Positions 50,462 through 63,769 of a stretch of DNA of 64,000 nt are shown piece by piece. The stretch is from the NCBI RefSeq assembly GCF_035582795.1, contig NC_134373.1:41027173-41091172 (forward strand), written 5' to 3'. A model generated the notes under the pieces. The model was given only the letters and a program-made list of their open reading frames with translations. It was not told where the DNA came from and did no database searches. Position 1 is the stretch's first letter, and each line of letters begins with the position of its first letter. This stretch comes from Mycteria americana. Lineage: Eukaryota; Chordata; Aves; Ciconiiformes; Ciconiidae. A program made the translations under genes and the position numbers.

Positions 50462-50740
50462 ATTGAGGTGGTTTAACCTAAAGAGAAGAATAAGCAGTGA
50501 TCAGTTTGTACATAGATGGTTGGTAGCCGCAAAGAAATTGCTCTGTGTGTCACCTTCAGAAAGAACAACTAGTAACAGGCTCGAACTGCTGAGAAGAAGA
50601 TTTTGATTAGACATTAGGAAAAGAGCCTATAGAGACTGTGGAAACTCCGTCACCGAAGGTTTAAAGACGAAGTTAGACAAGTATCTGTCATGAATGATTT
50701 AGATATAGTTGATCCTGCCTCCCAGCTCTATTTCCTATAA
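50462..50740 (+). mobile_element. Old, strongly decayed CR1 LINE 3' fragment
   Basis: The order of weakly preserved CR1 words supports this. They are GGTTTAACCTAAAGAGAAGA (about 50470), TAGACATTAGGAAAAGAGCC (about 50609), GTGGAAACTCCGTCACCGAA (about 50638) and AAGTTAGACAAGTATCTGTC (about 50670), with GATCCTGCCTCCC at the end. This corresponds to the end of ORF2 and the start of the 3' UTR of an ancient CR1 subfamily shared with other sauropsids. It is far more diverged than the CR1 copies at 44-45 kb. Confidence 0.65.
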
Positions 50741-53162
50741 TAGCTATGCTCTTCCCTCTCTAACTTGTATTGTTAATTCATACCTTGTTTTACCATGACT
50801 AAAGTGAAAATATTTTTGTATTCTTACTTAACCTGTAAATGAAACGCATTCAATATTCCTATTTTTCATATTGTTTTCTGAAACTTTAGGCATCTAAGAA
50901 TTCACTAAGTATGTTAAAACAAATACAGTCTTCCGTAAAGCAGCACAGTGATTTCTCTTTATGTAATATATTTCATTTAGCTAATAGCACATACGCTAAA
51001 ATAAATATTTCTCAATGTGACACACAAAAGACAAACCAAAAACTGGATAAAACCTGAATGGAATGAGTAAATGACCCATACTAAAAGCACGAGAATACAA
51101 AATCAAACTGGCATCAAAGATCTCAATGCCTGAAGAGTAGACTTTCCCTCCTCTGATTTCTCAGATGATGCTGGGGGAAAAAAGAAAAAGAAAAAAAAAA
51201 AAAACTTGCTACGGAACATTCCCTCTGTCCTAATTTAAACCGAAGATTAAAATGAAGATGCAAAGATGTAGATGAAGTAGTTTTGGTCAAAGGACAAACA
51301 GCTATTAATTTCCATAAAGATTCACACTAATTTATCTACAAGATCTATTGCTTTTCATCAGAGATGGCTAAACCAGTCTCGGAAGTAAGAGACAAGTGAA
51401 ACTGCAATGCAAACTGAAAACTACTCAGAAAATTTTCCTGAGTTTTGAAATAGTTTGCATGACCTTCTTGGGGCATTTCCAGAAATAGAAGTGCCCAGTA
51501 CTCAAGTACAGCAAAGAAAGCAAATATTCCTGCTGCAGCAAAACCAAAAATAGTCATGGAGCTTTCAAAACCTCCTATCATCATTTCTTTAACCTTGTCC
51601 CTCTTGCCTGTGTGAATTCTCAGTCTGTGTTCCTCCAATCTACCCAAAGTGTTGGCATCAAGCAAAATTACTGGCACTTTAATGATGTAGTCCTAGCCAC
51701 ACAGACCTCCTTCAGCTGGAACTACTTCAAATCAAGCTCTCAATCCTTCCTTTCTAGGCTTTTCAAAGCCTGTCTTACTTTCAGATTTTTTTCTGCTTCC
51801 TAACACATTCCATTTTGCAGTCAGTGCTGAACATTGTTTCCTTCCTAGTTTTTTCTGCCTATGTAAAAATAATAATAATTTTTTAAAGTTGCCTTTAGTC
51901 TATAAAGGCCATTATACTTAGATTTCTTCTATTATTTCTATGTACCATATAATCTGTCTCCTTCTTCAGACTCAATCCATCCTTCTTCAAACTAACTTGC
52001 TACTGCAAACACTCCAATTATTGGAACAAAAGCCATAAATTTAAGCAATGTATTTCTCCCATTTTTTGTAACATGGTCTACAATAGAAGTTACACATCAG
52101 AAGTGACCATTAGGAATGAGAATCTGATGGATAAATCAGAATTATTTTTTTTTAATTCCTCTTTCTACTGATGCTCCCAATTCCAGCATTTGCTTCAGGA
52201 ACTGCTTGTTGGAGCCTACTACTCATGGTATTTAAAATTATACAGATTAAGCTGAAGTTTAGAAAAAAGTTAAGCTGATAATTTGATCTCTAATCACCTA
52301 ATATAAAAATCCCAGTGTTTTGTAATGACATCATACATAATCATAAGGCAAAATGGAATGCCATATATCTGTTTTGCACCATTTCCCTTTGTCTTATTAA
52401 TCAGAACATATTTCTGTATCTCTTTTTCTACTCTGTATAGATAATTCAATACATGTAGCCCCTTTTGCAATTCATGATTTCTCTCAACTTCAGGTTTTCA
52501 CTATTCTGTCAGCTCATCAATAAATTCAGCATAAAATTGGTTTTCCTTATTTGTTATACTATTTTAGATGTGTGATTGGGTCATAATTAATTCCGAGAAC
52601 TCACAAGAAATTTCAGTTATGGTACAATTATACTTCGACTACATATGCTGAAGACAAACTTTTTTTTTTCATTCTCCTCCTTTTGCTCCAAATTTTTAAG
52701 GATCAAAATGTCTCGCATGAGCAAAATTTACTTCATACGTATGTACAGAACTTACTACATCATTGGCTATCAGTATTGCTTTACTTCAACCTCTCATAAT
52801 AATGACTTCTGCGGCCAGATCATATAGGCATATTATTTGTCCTAAACATTTCGGGGAAGTAAAACACCCTGATTTCAGTCCAGCCTAGACAGTTTTTAGG
52901 ATATCTGGGTTGGCAGTTCAGACATTCTCTTATAGCTCCCTTCAGAACCCTGTTTGTGCCCAAACCTCTTACAGCATCTCTAGAGACTCGCGTCCTTTCT
53001 AGTAGATGGGGGCTGACTGTCAGCATGCAAAAACATCCAATATGAGATTTCTAAACTAAACTGCTCTTCCAGTCTGCAAAACAAGTTTATTTTTCATAAG
53101 TCTGTTTCTGTTGAATGTACACCCACCTCACCCCCCAGCCACGAATAGGAATATTCCTCCCA
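50741..53162. other. Unique AT-rich non-coding sequence
   Basis: No supportable gene is visible. A 110-codon minus frame (51345-51677) encodes a strongly hydrophobic segment in its middle but resembles no protein I know. Homopolymer A and T tracts lie near 51178-51204 and 52142-52155. Confidence 0.5.
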
Positions 53163-53252
53163 GCATAAACTCTTTGGGGTACAAACTGTGCCTGCATCTA
53201 TATTTGAAATTACCTAGCACATTGCAGCATTCCCCAAAACAAAATAATAATA
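53163..53252 (+). repeat. Ancient L2/MIR-like 3' tail, plus orientation
   Basis: TAAACTCTTTGGGG, then ACTGTGCCTGCATCTATATT, ACCTAGCACATTGCAGCATT and an AATAATAAT end reproduce the order of a very old amniote tail motif. That motif reads roughly 'gtaagctctttggggcagggactgt ... gcacctagcacaatgggg ... aataataa'. Related tails end L2 and MIR-type elements. A second copy lies in the opposite orientation at 63770-63845. Confidence 0.6.
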
Positions 53253-56200
53253 TGCAGACTGCAGAATGTGCTTCTCCAGCATAAAGCATCTGGTTTCACA
53301 GTTCATTAGAAGTTTCTTTTTCTCTTATGGCTTTGTGGATAACTTTATACGTATTGTTTAGAGCCGACAGTAAATTGGCATTTCCCAAGTCACAGTTTGA
53401 GCACTTTTCAAAAGCTAAGGCAGACACACGTCACGTTGGCTTTATCAACTTATGCCCTACTCTCCTTATTCTCCTGATAGAGTTTCCTACATACAAGAAA
53501 CTTATGTTTCCAGTAAACTGGTGTGGTTGCTTTTCAGTCTACCTTTTTAACCATTTCTTTTATATCCTCTATTACAGGCTGCTCAGCTTTCTGTGCTGGG
53601 CAACGCTATTTATGCGGATGACTTGAGCTCTGCATTCCTGGAGTTTCATGAGTTCAGGCCTGCCTTCTTTATTTTGGGATAAATAATGTAGGGAGTCCCT
53701 AAACTTAGGAATAGATCCCATCTGTCCGTTAGCTCTTAGGTAGACTGTATTTCCTTCAGTCTTGATGCTTTTAGCAGAAGACCTCTCCTGCTGTTAATCA
53801 AGTATTACGAAGCCCTGTTAACAGGTCTCTCTCTGGCACGCGGCGAACGCAACCACTGCCTCGCAAAATGCAGACCACAGGACTCAACACTTTTTCGGTA
53901 GTGATTGCACGAGTGCTGTGCTACCTCCCAGTTACCCACTCACTCGTGTAACATGGCATTAATTAATTGGGGTGGGGGTTAATTCCAGGCTGGGAGTTCG
54001 CATTCACTGTAAGCCTCATACTCTCCACACTGCTTCCCACCCCACAATCTCATTTTTGACTCTGGTAGAGCTAGAATTGATCTGAATTCTTAAACCAAAT
54101 TCAAAACAGCCTTTAGACATGTGCGGGTTTTAAACAAGGCTTTAACAGAAAACAGCTTGAAGAATAAAAACCCACACAGCAGGCTGCCAGGGCACCCGGG
54201 CTGTTCAGCCAGATGAGGAGACGCTGAGGACCTGGACCAGCTTGGCAATAGCACAAAGTGCCCGAGCATCCCGATCCGAAGCTCCAGAGCCTCTCGTGAC
54301 CCTGCAAAACTGAGATGGATAAATTCTTGCTCCATAAGAAAACTTCAGAGCCTGATTTTGTCTTGGTTTTGCAGCACTACCACTTTCTTCACTGGTTTCT
54401 TAGTGTTTCCTGGTAGAGCACAAAGTCAGCTTTGAAGCTCTATCTGATAACAAGGCTCTTTCTTCCAAAATAATTTAGATTATTATATAAATGACTATTC
54501 CCTTTCTTTATTTATCACTCTCCTAATTTTTTTGTGATCTGCAAGCTTTAAGAGGAAAGGGTTTTTTCCAGATCATTACTCATATCGTGGAGACACGTTA
54601 GGCCATGACTAGATCCCTATGAGATGTTGCTGAAAACATCCCAATTACTTTTTGCAATTAGTTTACCAGTTTTAAATCTGTTTAATACGGGCTGCACTAA
54701 TTTTTTATGTCCTAATTTCTTGTATTGAAATGTCATGCAGTACTAAGTCAAGTATAGGAGTTTAAGTATATTATGACAGCTCAGTAAGCTTTATCAGTCC
54801 CTTTAGCTCAGATCTTTGCTCCCAAAGCCTGAAATCTTGGGGCTAGCTGGCTGTCAAACTTTTGCTTATATCTGTAATTTTTACCATGACCAAGTGCCAG
54901 GACTCATCCTGATTTGAAAGCCGTTCAACCAGTGTCTTATATACAAATCAAATGAGGGATGATTAAATAAAATAAGTTATGATTTATTAAAATTCAAGTG
55001 TGGGGTGGGCTGTTGGTTTGGGTTTTTCATTGGTTTTGGTTTGTTTGTTTGTTTCTAAATACACTATCCTGGCAGAAACTATTCCCTCTTGGGAAAAGAC
55101 CGTTCCTTCAAGAAGATAATTTAAGCATTTTTCTTCCAACAAAACCACTTCCAGTTTCAAAGGAGTCCACCTTTGAAAACAGGCATCATCAAGGCAATAA
55201 CTGTTTCTAACTTAGTCAAGGAGTAGGAAGGTCTCTTCTAGGAGGATTTGTAACTGCAATTAGACATCTAAAGATAAGATTTCCCTCTCCTAGAACTCTC
55301 TAAAGGTTTTAGGTGCTTAATTTCTTTCAACAAATCTCTAACTAGCAAGAAAAGCCTTTTTTGTTGTGATTTTTCTATGGTTTGTGGTTTGTCTATCACC
55401 AGATTGTAGCAGCTCACAATAAAGGTCAGAGTAGGGATGTGCTGGGAATCTGACCAGGCAGCTTTTCATAACCACATCTTCTTACTTTTTTCTTCCTTGT
55501 ATTATTAATTACATATTAAACCTGTCCTCACTTATCTGAGTAGCAAGGATCTCATGATGCTTTAACACCACCAGAGATGCTGTAGCCTGAAAGTCTGACA
55601 TCTGACAGCACGTGATGGCGAGCATCCCTTATGGGAAGGAACGGCTCTATGAACGGTCAACAAATTTATATGGGAACGAGCAGTTAAAATTTCGATTTTT
55701 CTATGTATTTAAATGGCTTTGTTTGAATTAATGACTGCTAGCTTCCAGTGTTTGAGAGCTGCACATTAGTTTTGGTGGTGGTGTGTTTCTGGAGCTGCAA
55801 AAGCACAGGAACACTCAGATTCATTAATTCCTTTTATGCCTATTTTTATATATATTTAAAATATGTATGTGTGCGTCTGTGTAAATAGAACAGCTTTCTA
55901 TACCAGTTTCCACCATTGTTCTATTTTTTCCCAATTTTTCTATGAGTTTAGTTTGCTCAACTAAGGAAAAAAAAATGAAATCACATTATTTAAGTAAGAA
56001 AGGTAGATATTTTCACCGACAGGCTGTATGTCTGGGGGTACTGCACTAACACCAATACATGTTTCCAACAGGCAGTATGTGCCTCCATTCACTCCAGGTT
56101 CAGCATTTCCATATTTCTGTCCATCCTGTACAATATTTGTGCACGGTTTGTGGTACAGAGTCAGTTCTAGTGCCTCTACATGCTCAGCCAAGGATATATC

Positions 56201-57190
56201 ATTATACTTGTAGCAATTAGATTTGACTTTAAATCAGCAAAACGGAGATTTCTCCCAATCCCATTTACAAAATTCTTGGAGAAAATAGGTATGATGTCCA
56301 ATCTCAGCCTCCCTTACGCTCCATTATTATACAAAATGGGCACCAGAAGCTACGCATAACTATAAAATGATTATGATTTATCTGGGTATTTTGTTCCTTT
56401 AATATATTATGCCAATTGTCCTAATTTAATGAAGTAATTCTGTTAATTTAACTTTGGGGTTAATCTTGCTTTAAGAACACTTTTTGCTGAACAGTTAAGA
56501 CCGCACTCAGTTGATGCATTTTCTTTCTTTTTTAGCCCTGAATGTAACCTTTAAAAAAAAAAAAAAGAAACAACAAAAGTTTCTAGTATATCATGTGATC
56601 AATAGATACAAGTACCTTCATTTTTTAAATTAGTCTAAGGCTATTTTCCTTTTACTGTTGTATAAACAGGGAATTGAAGGGTAAAATAGTTAAAACTTAA
56701 TGCTATAGTGCTAATGTGGCTTTTAAATCACGTCAGCAGCAATCACTGCATTATAATTAACAATTTATTGAACCAGCAATAAAATGAACATCACATTACT
56801 TCTTAAAGCAGCAGAATAAAATGGCTAATAAATAGCATAAGCCAGACAAATTGCAGAGTAATAGAAATTTTCTTAAGATTTATAGTGTGCAGAAAGATGG
56901 ATGTGCTATTAGTAGGAGCTCCAATACTTGACAAAATTCTTTTGCAAAGACATAGTTACCATGCATGTCAGAGTTCACAAGTCTAAGTGGTTTATCCAAA
57001 TTTCAACTCACTGCTATTACAGTGGAAAATACTCATTACAAGGTTTTGTAACTGCAAGCAATGTGTACATTTGCCAACATTCAAACTGCTACTGCCAAAA
57101 AGATACTAAAATATTTTATAAACTGTCAAATAACAAGTCTGCTAGCTTAATCTGAGTCTATTTTATACTTCACAGGCGGTAAAAACTCCT
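53253..57190. other. Unique non-coding sequence
   Basis: No supportable gene is visible. A GT/T-rich simple stretch lies at about 55015-55055 (GTTT units). 55840-55870 is AT-rich. 56690-56880 is AT-rich with several homeodomain-like words (for example ATAATTAAC at 56753) and could be a conserved element. An impure poly(A) lies at about 56552-56570. Confidence 0.45.
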
Positions 57191-57291
57191 GGGCCCGATC
57201 CTGAGGTCTTCACTCAGGCAAAACTTTCCTTGGCTTCAACATTTAAAAGTTACCAGGAGTTTCTGCCTATGAGAACGGCTGGATTGGGCCC
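57191..57291. mobile_element. MITE-like palindromic ancient repeat
   Basis: The two ends are diverged inverted repeats. GGGCCCGATCCTGAGG...CTCAGGCAAAACT at the left pairs with AGTTTCTGCCTATGAGA...GGATTGGGCCC at the right, over about 35 bases each. The sequence 'gggcccgatcctg ... caggcaaaact' is one I recognise as a very common old palindromic repeat in turtles, crocodilians and birds. It has no coding capacity, so it is a non-autonomous DNA-transposon-like unit. I see no clear target duplication and cannot name the family. Confidence 0.65.
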
Positions 57292-58717
57292 CACATTACG
57301 AGGAAAATTCATTAGGGAAGAAACACAGATTCAGTGAAGCTGGAAGCTCAACTAAATACCTCATCTCTATCAGGGCTGAGGTTACTGACAACGAAACCGT
57401 GTTGCGTTTTAAATGTTCCTGCTGTTAAGTTGTGTTGTGATTCGTCATGTCAAAGTGTCTCTCTTATGTTCTTATTTCAACATAACAGATGCAGTTTTAC
57501 ATGACATGTCACAACATGGAGCATCAACTGGAAAGAGTCTGAAAGAGCTCTTTTCTTTTTTTTTTTCCTTTGGAAAAAAAAAAATAACAAAAACCCCACT
57601 CTTCTTTTCACTAAAATGTGTGGCAAGGGAACTTGTAATGGAAATTTTGTGAGCAGACAGTACATTTAGTGACTGTAAGGAAAGGATTTTCAGTCTTCAG
57701 TTTCAAATTGAAATATACCCATCAACTAGCTCATGTTCGAATTTTAAATTTATTTTACATACAAATTTTAACGTGAAATCTGAAGTTAATCTCTGCAGTA
57801 ATTAGCTGCTAAGACAATAGTCACTGATAAGAACATGCATGTCTTTAACAATGCATTTCTCTCTGAACCTTGAAGATAAATTACGACTAACTTACTGGTT
57901 AAAGGTGTTGTCGATTACGTGGCGAGATTACTATTCTACTATTTTCCAAAAAAGCAGTTCTCCTAATGACGGTGCATTTCCAACAGAGTGTTGTACGGAG
58001 GAGCATCTTCGACCTATTCTGTTGCAGACCGTGGGGTGAAGTTGAACGCACGCCATGAACACGCACTCACATGCACAGGAGGAAATTACTGGCTATGATC
58101 ACTCTACAGTCATGGTGCCCATATGGATTGGATACACTAAAACAATAATAAAAAAAGCTGGACCAACACAGCTGTCTGATTAAAGGGGTAAGCACCGGTC
58201 TAGCTGCACTGAAGTCATTATTTACACTAACTGAGACTCTCCAGAGACCAAGCAGGATTTTACTAAGCCTCCATTCAACAGAGCCGTGAATAGAAGGAGG
58301 TATTTTTGCCTTTATTAGTTAACTCCTCTAACAGGCACCCCCAAAGAAACAACAGCAATTGCCTCCTTGAGACTTGTAAACTTTTCGGTGCCCCCCATCC
58401 CCGCTGAGCATGTTCAACAGCCTCATTTCCAGTTCATCCCACACCCAGATCTTTGGAGCACCAGGTTTGGAGGTGCTTGAAGCACATCACTTGAACAGCA
58501 GCAACCACGTCGCTCACCTGAGGACCCAGAGAAACCCAAACGAATCTGAAAACGCCAAAGATGTAGATGCAGCCTCAGGTACCAACAGGACTAATGCTCA
58601 TTAAACTGATACCGAACATGCTGGGGTTTAGTTCATTTGACAAAAAGCCGCAGCACATAATTCAGTATGTCGCTTTAATATTTGTAATTTCTGCAGTGTA
58701 GTGGGGTACGGTTCTTC

Positions 58718-58720
<3 letters not shown>
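57292..58720. other. Unique non-coding sequence
   Basis: No supportable gene is visible. The stretch at 58200-58245 (CTGCACTGAAGTCATTATTT, then ACACTAACTGAGACTC) faintly resembles another old amniote repeat with a 'tgaagtcaatgg...ttacacca' core. It is too weak to call firmly. Confidence 0.45.

Positions 58721-58749
<29 letters not shown>
58721..58749. repeat. A29 homopolymer
   Basis: Twenty-nine A residues, followed by GAGAGAAG. This is the longest homopolymer in the window. No processed gene copy could be recognised upstream. The true length may vary. Confidence 0.9.
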
Positions 58750-58752
<3 letters not shown>

Positions 58753-61700
58753 AGAAGAATGTATTGCCAGCCCCAGCTGAAAGTTCACATATTGCAGAGT
58801 GCTTCATTCACCCTGAAAATCAGACAAGGCACAGAGAGGCTTAACCCCCTCTGGCAGCAGACAGGAATAACCGCAAGCCATAGGGATGGGTTTCTTCCCT
58901 AACGTTAGTTCAGCTGTAATTCATTGCTGGCAGCAGCTCTTTTCATTTGCAAAGATACAAATTCTTCTATATCAGCTAAAAGAGCTATCAAAGCATTCAA
59001 GAATCTATTGAACACTAAAAAAAAAATGCTTGATTAAGAAAGTATTTAAGTCGCATGCCCTTCCCTTGTTTATATTTAAAGAATTTGCGATCAAGGTACA
59101 TTTCATGAAATGATGAAACTGGGAATAATACCAGTATAACGACTTAAAAATATTTCAAAGGAAGGTCTGTTCTCCTAATATTTTGAGGGTAATTGTTATT
59201 AAGAACTATTGAGAAACTTGCACAAGTCTTTTATGGCATGTCCATTCCACCCTGTCTAGTAGATTAGGTGTGTTATTGAATAAGACTCTAAACTTTGGGT
59301 GATTGTCCAGCTTGAATTTAAGAAACTGTGGCTGTGTACCAAAAAAAATAAATACTATCATTTAGTGTGAAAGGAAGGGAGGAACGATACAAGGAATCTC
59401 AAAAAGAGTTAAAAATAAAAATTACATGATAAAAAAATTAAAAATTCCATAATTTCATCATATGAAATCAGTGTCTGTGTTTCATATCATGCTGAAGATA
59501 TGGCTTGGTAGACCAAAGTCACTTTTTGCTGTGTAGGTCTTAAAAGGAACAAACATCCAAAAACCGTCTGGTGCAGTTTTGATAAATATAGGCACCTTCA
59601 GGTCAGTCGAGTTAGCGGGGAAGTCACACATGTGAAAACAGATCTCTCTGAAATTTAGGTACTGCCTACCTTTAGCTGTACCAAACCTAGCAAAAGGTCG
59701 AGGTATCTCAAGATAGGAAACGTAGATCTGCATGGAAATGAATTCATTCCTTACAGCAGCTGAACCACGCCAAGTTCTGCACTATACTCAGCTTGGTCCA
59801 GGTTTTAGTGAACCACTCACAACAGCTCAACCTTCTCTGAGCTTAAAAAAAATTTTGGAGCTTTTAGATCTGGAGGGGTGTCATTTGTATATGTGTATAC
59901 CCACAGACACACACACAGTTATTTTTTGGAGACATATATAGATGAAAAAAATGGTAGTGCATGAATTGTAAATACTAGCTGACACAGATAACTGCAGAGT
60001 CTCATCTCTGATCTATGTACATTCTCATCACTGTTACAGCTCCTTGGCTATGCTGCCAATACCCAACTAAATCCATAGGTAGTGCCCGGTCTTAAAGTTG
60101 GGGAGAAAACAAAAAAAGAAAAAAAGTGGGGCAGGATATGCTTAATTAAAAAAAAAAATTTGCTATATATATTTTTTCCATAAATATGTGCAGATACCCA
60201 CAGTATTATACATTACATCTAAAGAACATTGTCAGGTTCTCATTTTAACAGGTCTAAGTGGCAGGTGAGAAGGGGACAACAGTGACCCACTGTGTAAAGA
60301 AGACGATGCCTCCGTTCACCTCTGAAGTTATATCTGGGTCTGTGATGTGCTCCTGACCTTGTACGGCAAGGAGCAAAGCAAAGGACACCGGGGAAATTGT
60401 TTTTTCTGATTACTTCTGCACCTACGAAGGGGAACTAAGAACTCTGGGTCCATGAAAGTGACCCAAAAGAGAGGAGGAGACAAAATCAGACAGCCACCTG
60501 ATCGCAGTGACTGGGTCTGTTACATTAGCTAGGTAGGCAGAAGACTTCTACACGAACTATGGATGCACCCGGACCATTTTATCACACTCTATGCATGTAG
60601 ATCATAATGCATGGAGACTGTTCAAATTAAACTGTTATTTTAATCAAAGTCTGTTTGGAATCAGCGTATTCATTTGAGCTTATACGCTGTGTTTCTTTGA
60701 ACGCAATGTGGATCCCTGCATAGAGCTGAGCTCTCTGCACCGGCGTGCAGTGGGGTAGAGCCCAGAAGTTACAGGGAGTTCCCCAGTGAGGTTTGCTTTC
60801 GTGGTTCTGTTTGTTGTTGTTTGCTTTCCCCTCAAAAAAAAAAACCCCATGCACATAGAGGTGGTAGACAGGAATCAAGGGTGAGGAAGCTCAGTATCCA
60901 TGAATTAGATCCTCCTTCTTCATTCTGAGCCTTTAAAAGACATTCAAGTCACATTTCCAGATTTTGGTTGGAAGCTCGCTCTTTTACATTAGTCATAATG
61001 AATATATATGTTCATTGGAGCTCTGAAATTAAGAAACACCAAACGTCAGAAGACTTGCAGTATAATCAGGAGAGGCCAACAATGTTTTCCCAAACTTATT
61101 TCCTAAACAGAAAAAGCAGCCTCCTTTGGCTTAAGGAAAAGACAACAAATAAAAGCTCCAATGGTGCATCAAGACGTCAGTGCAATCCTCCTGCATCTGT
61201 GCAGAGAGTGGAAAATGTATATAACTATCCAGAATTTCATAGCAAAATACATAGATAACTGCATCTGACTTCCTTTCAGGCTCCATCACTACATGGACAA
61301 TTTCTTTAACGTATTTTTGTTGGTAAACTAGAAGGCAACAGGAATTAAAGTATGCCCAGGAATACCCCAAGCCTGTTTAATCAATGAGACACCTTCCATC
61401 TTCAGAAGATGGCATTAGAAATACTTAAGTACTTGTATAAATAATATGTGAATATGGATCACCTTCATATAAATAAATAAACGTGGATCACCCTTTTTGT
61501 TTGGGTTTTTTTGTTTTTTTATTCCTAGAATATATTCTATATGGAACAAACCGCAGCCTAACAAGTTGGCAGATATTGGAAGCAGGAAAAGGTATAGTAA
61601 AGCACTATATTTTATATCATAGCTAGGAGTCCAAGAGAAAAGAAGCAGAATGAGAGCTTTACATGGGCTTATACTAGAGAGTTTTGTTATCCTGTGTTAT

Positions 61701-62668
61701 GTTCTATAAAACGCTAACAAACTGTTCAAACTAATAGCAACACCTCTAGTGTCACAAGTGGCTTATAACAACATTAAAGTTTTTACAGCCACGGCCCTTA
61801 GCGGCTGACATGCATGCACAGAGCTGTCTCTGGCCATCACAGTATTTATTTTCTGAGCCATTGTAGATGGTCATGGGCTGGCTGTGTAGTGAAACCCAAG
61901 GAAATACCTTTTGCGTCTGGCTTTTCCATAGCTCAGTGTTGCCACAACTGCATGGAAGGGCATCACAAACCTCAGAGAACCAGCACGCTTTCCAAAGACC
62001 CCAAATTCCCTTGTGATCAATGGGACTTTGTTGGTTAGCTCTAGAAAACAGAGCTGATGCAAAAGAATTTCCACAAGAGCAGAACACCTTGTAATTTTGC
62101 TTAAAGAGCATTTCTGCTACCACATTAGCATATCCAGAAAGATCTCTGAGTACAGACTCTCAAGCTAAATGACTACACAGAGCATCATTTCTCCAAAGCG
62201 CAGAATGACAAATACCAAAGATATCATGACATTGTCTTATGAAGTATGGAAATCAGAGACGTACTAAAGGAGAACACTGGGGAGATGAAGGTATCAACCC
62301 CTACTGAAGGTTTTCTAATACCCACTGTGGCAGCACCAGCAGTGTAATACTAAAAAACAAACAAACTTGTTGAAGATTTCTTATTTTGGTTTCTAAAGAG
62401 TTACAATTTCTTAGCCAGTAAAGTCAAAGGCTCTACCAAAGGGGCAATTTCTAGTGAAACAAAGTCAGAGACTAGCATCTCCAAATTCAGCGTGGAAGTG
62501 CTTAATTAGCTATAACTTAACTCTCTTTGAAACAGCACACTGTGCCGTGACAAGTACCTACTAAAAGGGCATACAGAGGACATTTTATGATAAAAAAAAG
62601 CTGTTGGGTAAATGCCTTATAAAGTCTAAGTCTCCTGTTGATCTTACTCCAGATGAAAATAAATAATT

Positions 62669-62680
62669 GGGGGGGGGGGG
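62669..62680. repeat. G12 homopolymer
   Basis: Twelve G residues between AATAATT and ACCAGC. Confidence 0.85.
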
Positions 62681-62968
62681 ACCAGCAAAAATGTTTATTA
62701 ATAAAGAAGTTTGAGTTAAGAAAGCAAATTTTTTATAAGATATGAGTTCACCTAGGCTTTGAAAGAGGGAGGGGATTTTTTTTAAGATGATCAGGTGATA
62801 GATTTAATGAAACTTCTTACTAAGGCAATCTTATTAAATCTGCTCAAATCATTTTAAAAGCTTATCCAGGACTCTCCCATTTTTGCAGTTTAGACAAGTC
62901 AGCTATTTCTGATGTTAACAAATTTTCCTTATGCTGCCATCTTGTGCCCTAGAATCTCAGCTTACTCT

Positions 62969-63011
62969 AAAAGAAAAAAAAAAAAAAAGAAAGAAAAAAG
63001 AAAAATAAAAA
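62969..63011. repeat. A-rich tract with G interruptions
   Basis: An A-run broken by single G and T bases (AAAAG and AAAG units), a degenerate simple repeat. Confidence 0.8.
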
Positions 63012-63769
63012 CCCCACCTTATGTATCTCTGGCCCTCACAGCTCTAAAAATACCCTTCAAAAGATAAGCAGGGCCTACAGGGTAGAAAAAAAGTTTGCCA
63101 GTGCTTACAGATAGGTTGAAATACCAGTTCAGATGCCCGTGAATCAAATCAACGTTACAGGAAGGGGGAGGTGAATCTAAAATAGCATCACACTTTTGTT
63201 GTCATCTTGCAATATTGTCATTTTTAAATGCTTTTATTGCTAATAAAATTCAGTCTGACAGACCACAGAAAAGAGCAGTGCACCATGAGGAGTCAGCAGG
63301 AGAGGTGTCCCCATCCAATGCCCCATCTCAAGTCAATAGAGCTCAGTTCACAAGTGAAGTTCAGCAAAGCTCTGCTGTTATTTAACTGCTTTCCTTTCCA
63401 TTTCAGTGTTTATCCATAGCCAAGTAGATTCAAAAGTTGTTTCAGTTATGTTTTTCCCTCGACACTTACCTTGGCTTTCCAACTCCTAACCTATTAATTA
63501 TACCAACATTCCTATTGTATCATAAAAGCTTCACCCACTATCATATTTTAATAAGTCATATCAGCTATTTCACTACTGCTTTATCTATTTTTCCAAAAGG
63601 AAGCTATTCAACTTAAACTACTGAAAACAAAATTGCATCACTGAATTCACCTAATGCATTTAAATAGTGGTTATAGTAATATTTAATAGATAGGGCTATT
63701 CAGTTACTTTGAATACATTTCATATTTCATGGATAATAATTTGTCTGACTAAGGCCCCCAAGGCTTTGC

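Larger units (their letters stand above)
58750..63769. other. Unique AT-rich non-coding sequence
   Basis: No supportable gene is visible. Minor items are a possible MIR scrap at 58810-58850 (ACAAGGCACAGAGAGGCTTA), a G12 run at 62669-62680 and an A-rich tract at 62969-63011. A 123-codon minus frame at 61752-62123 and others are unrecognised. Confidence 0.5.

Noticed and set aside
51345-51677. 110-codon minus-strand frame with a hydrophobic segment (ESSMTIFGFAAAGIFAFFAV)
   Set aside because: It looks like a small membrane protein at first sight, but I know no family that matches and its length is expected by chance.
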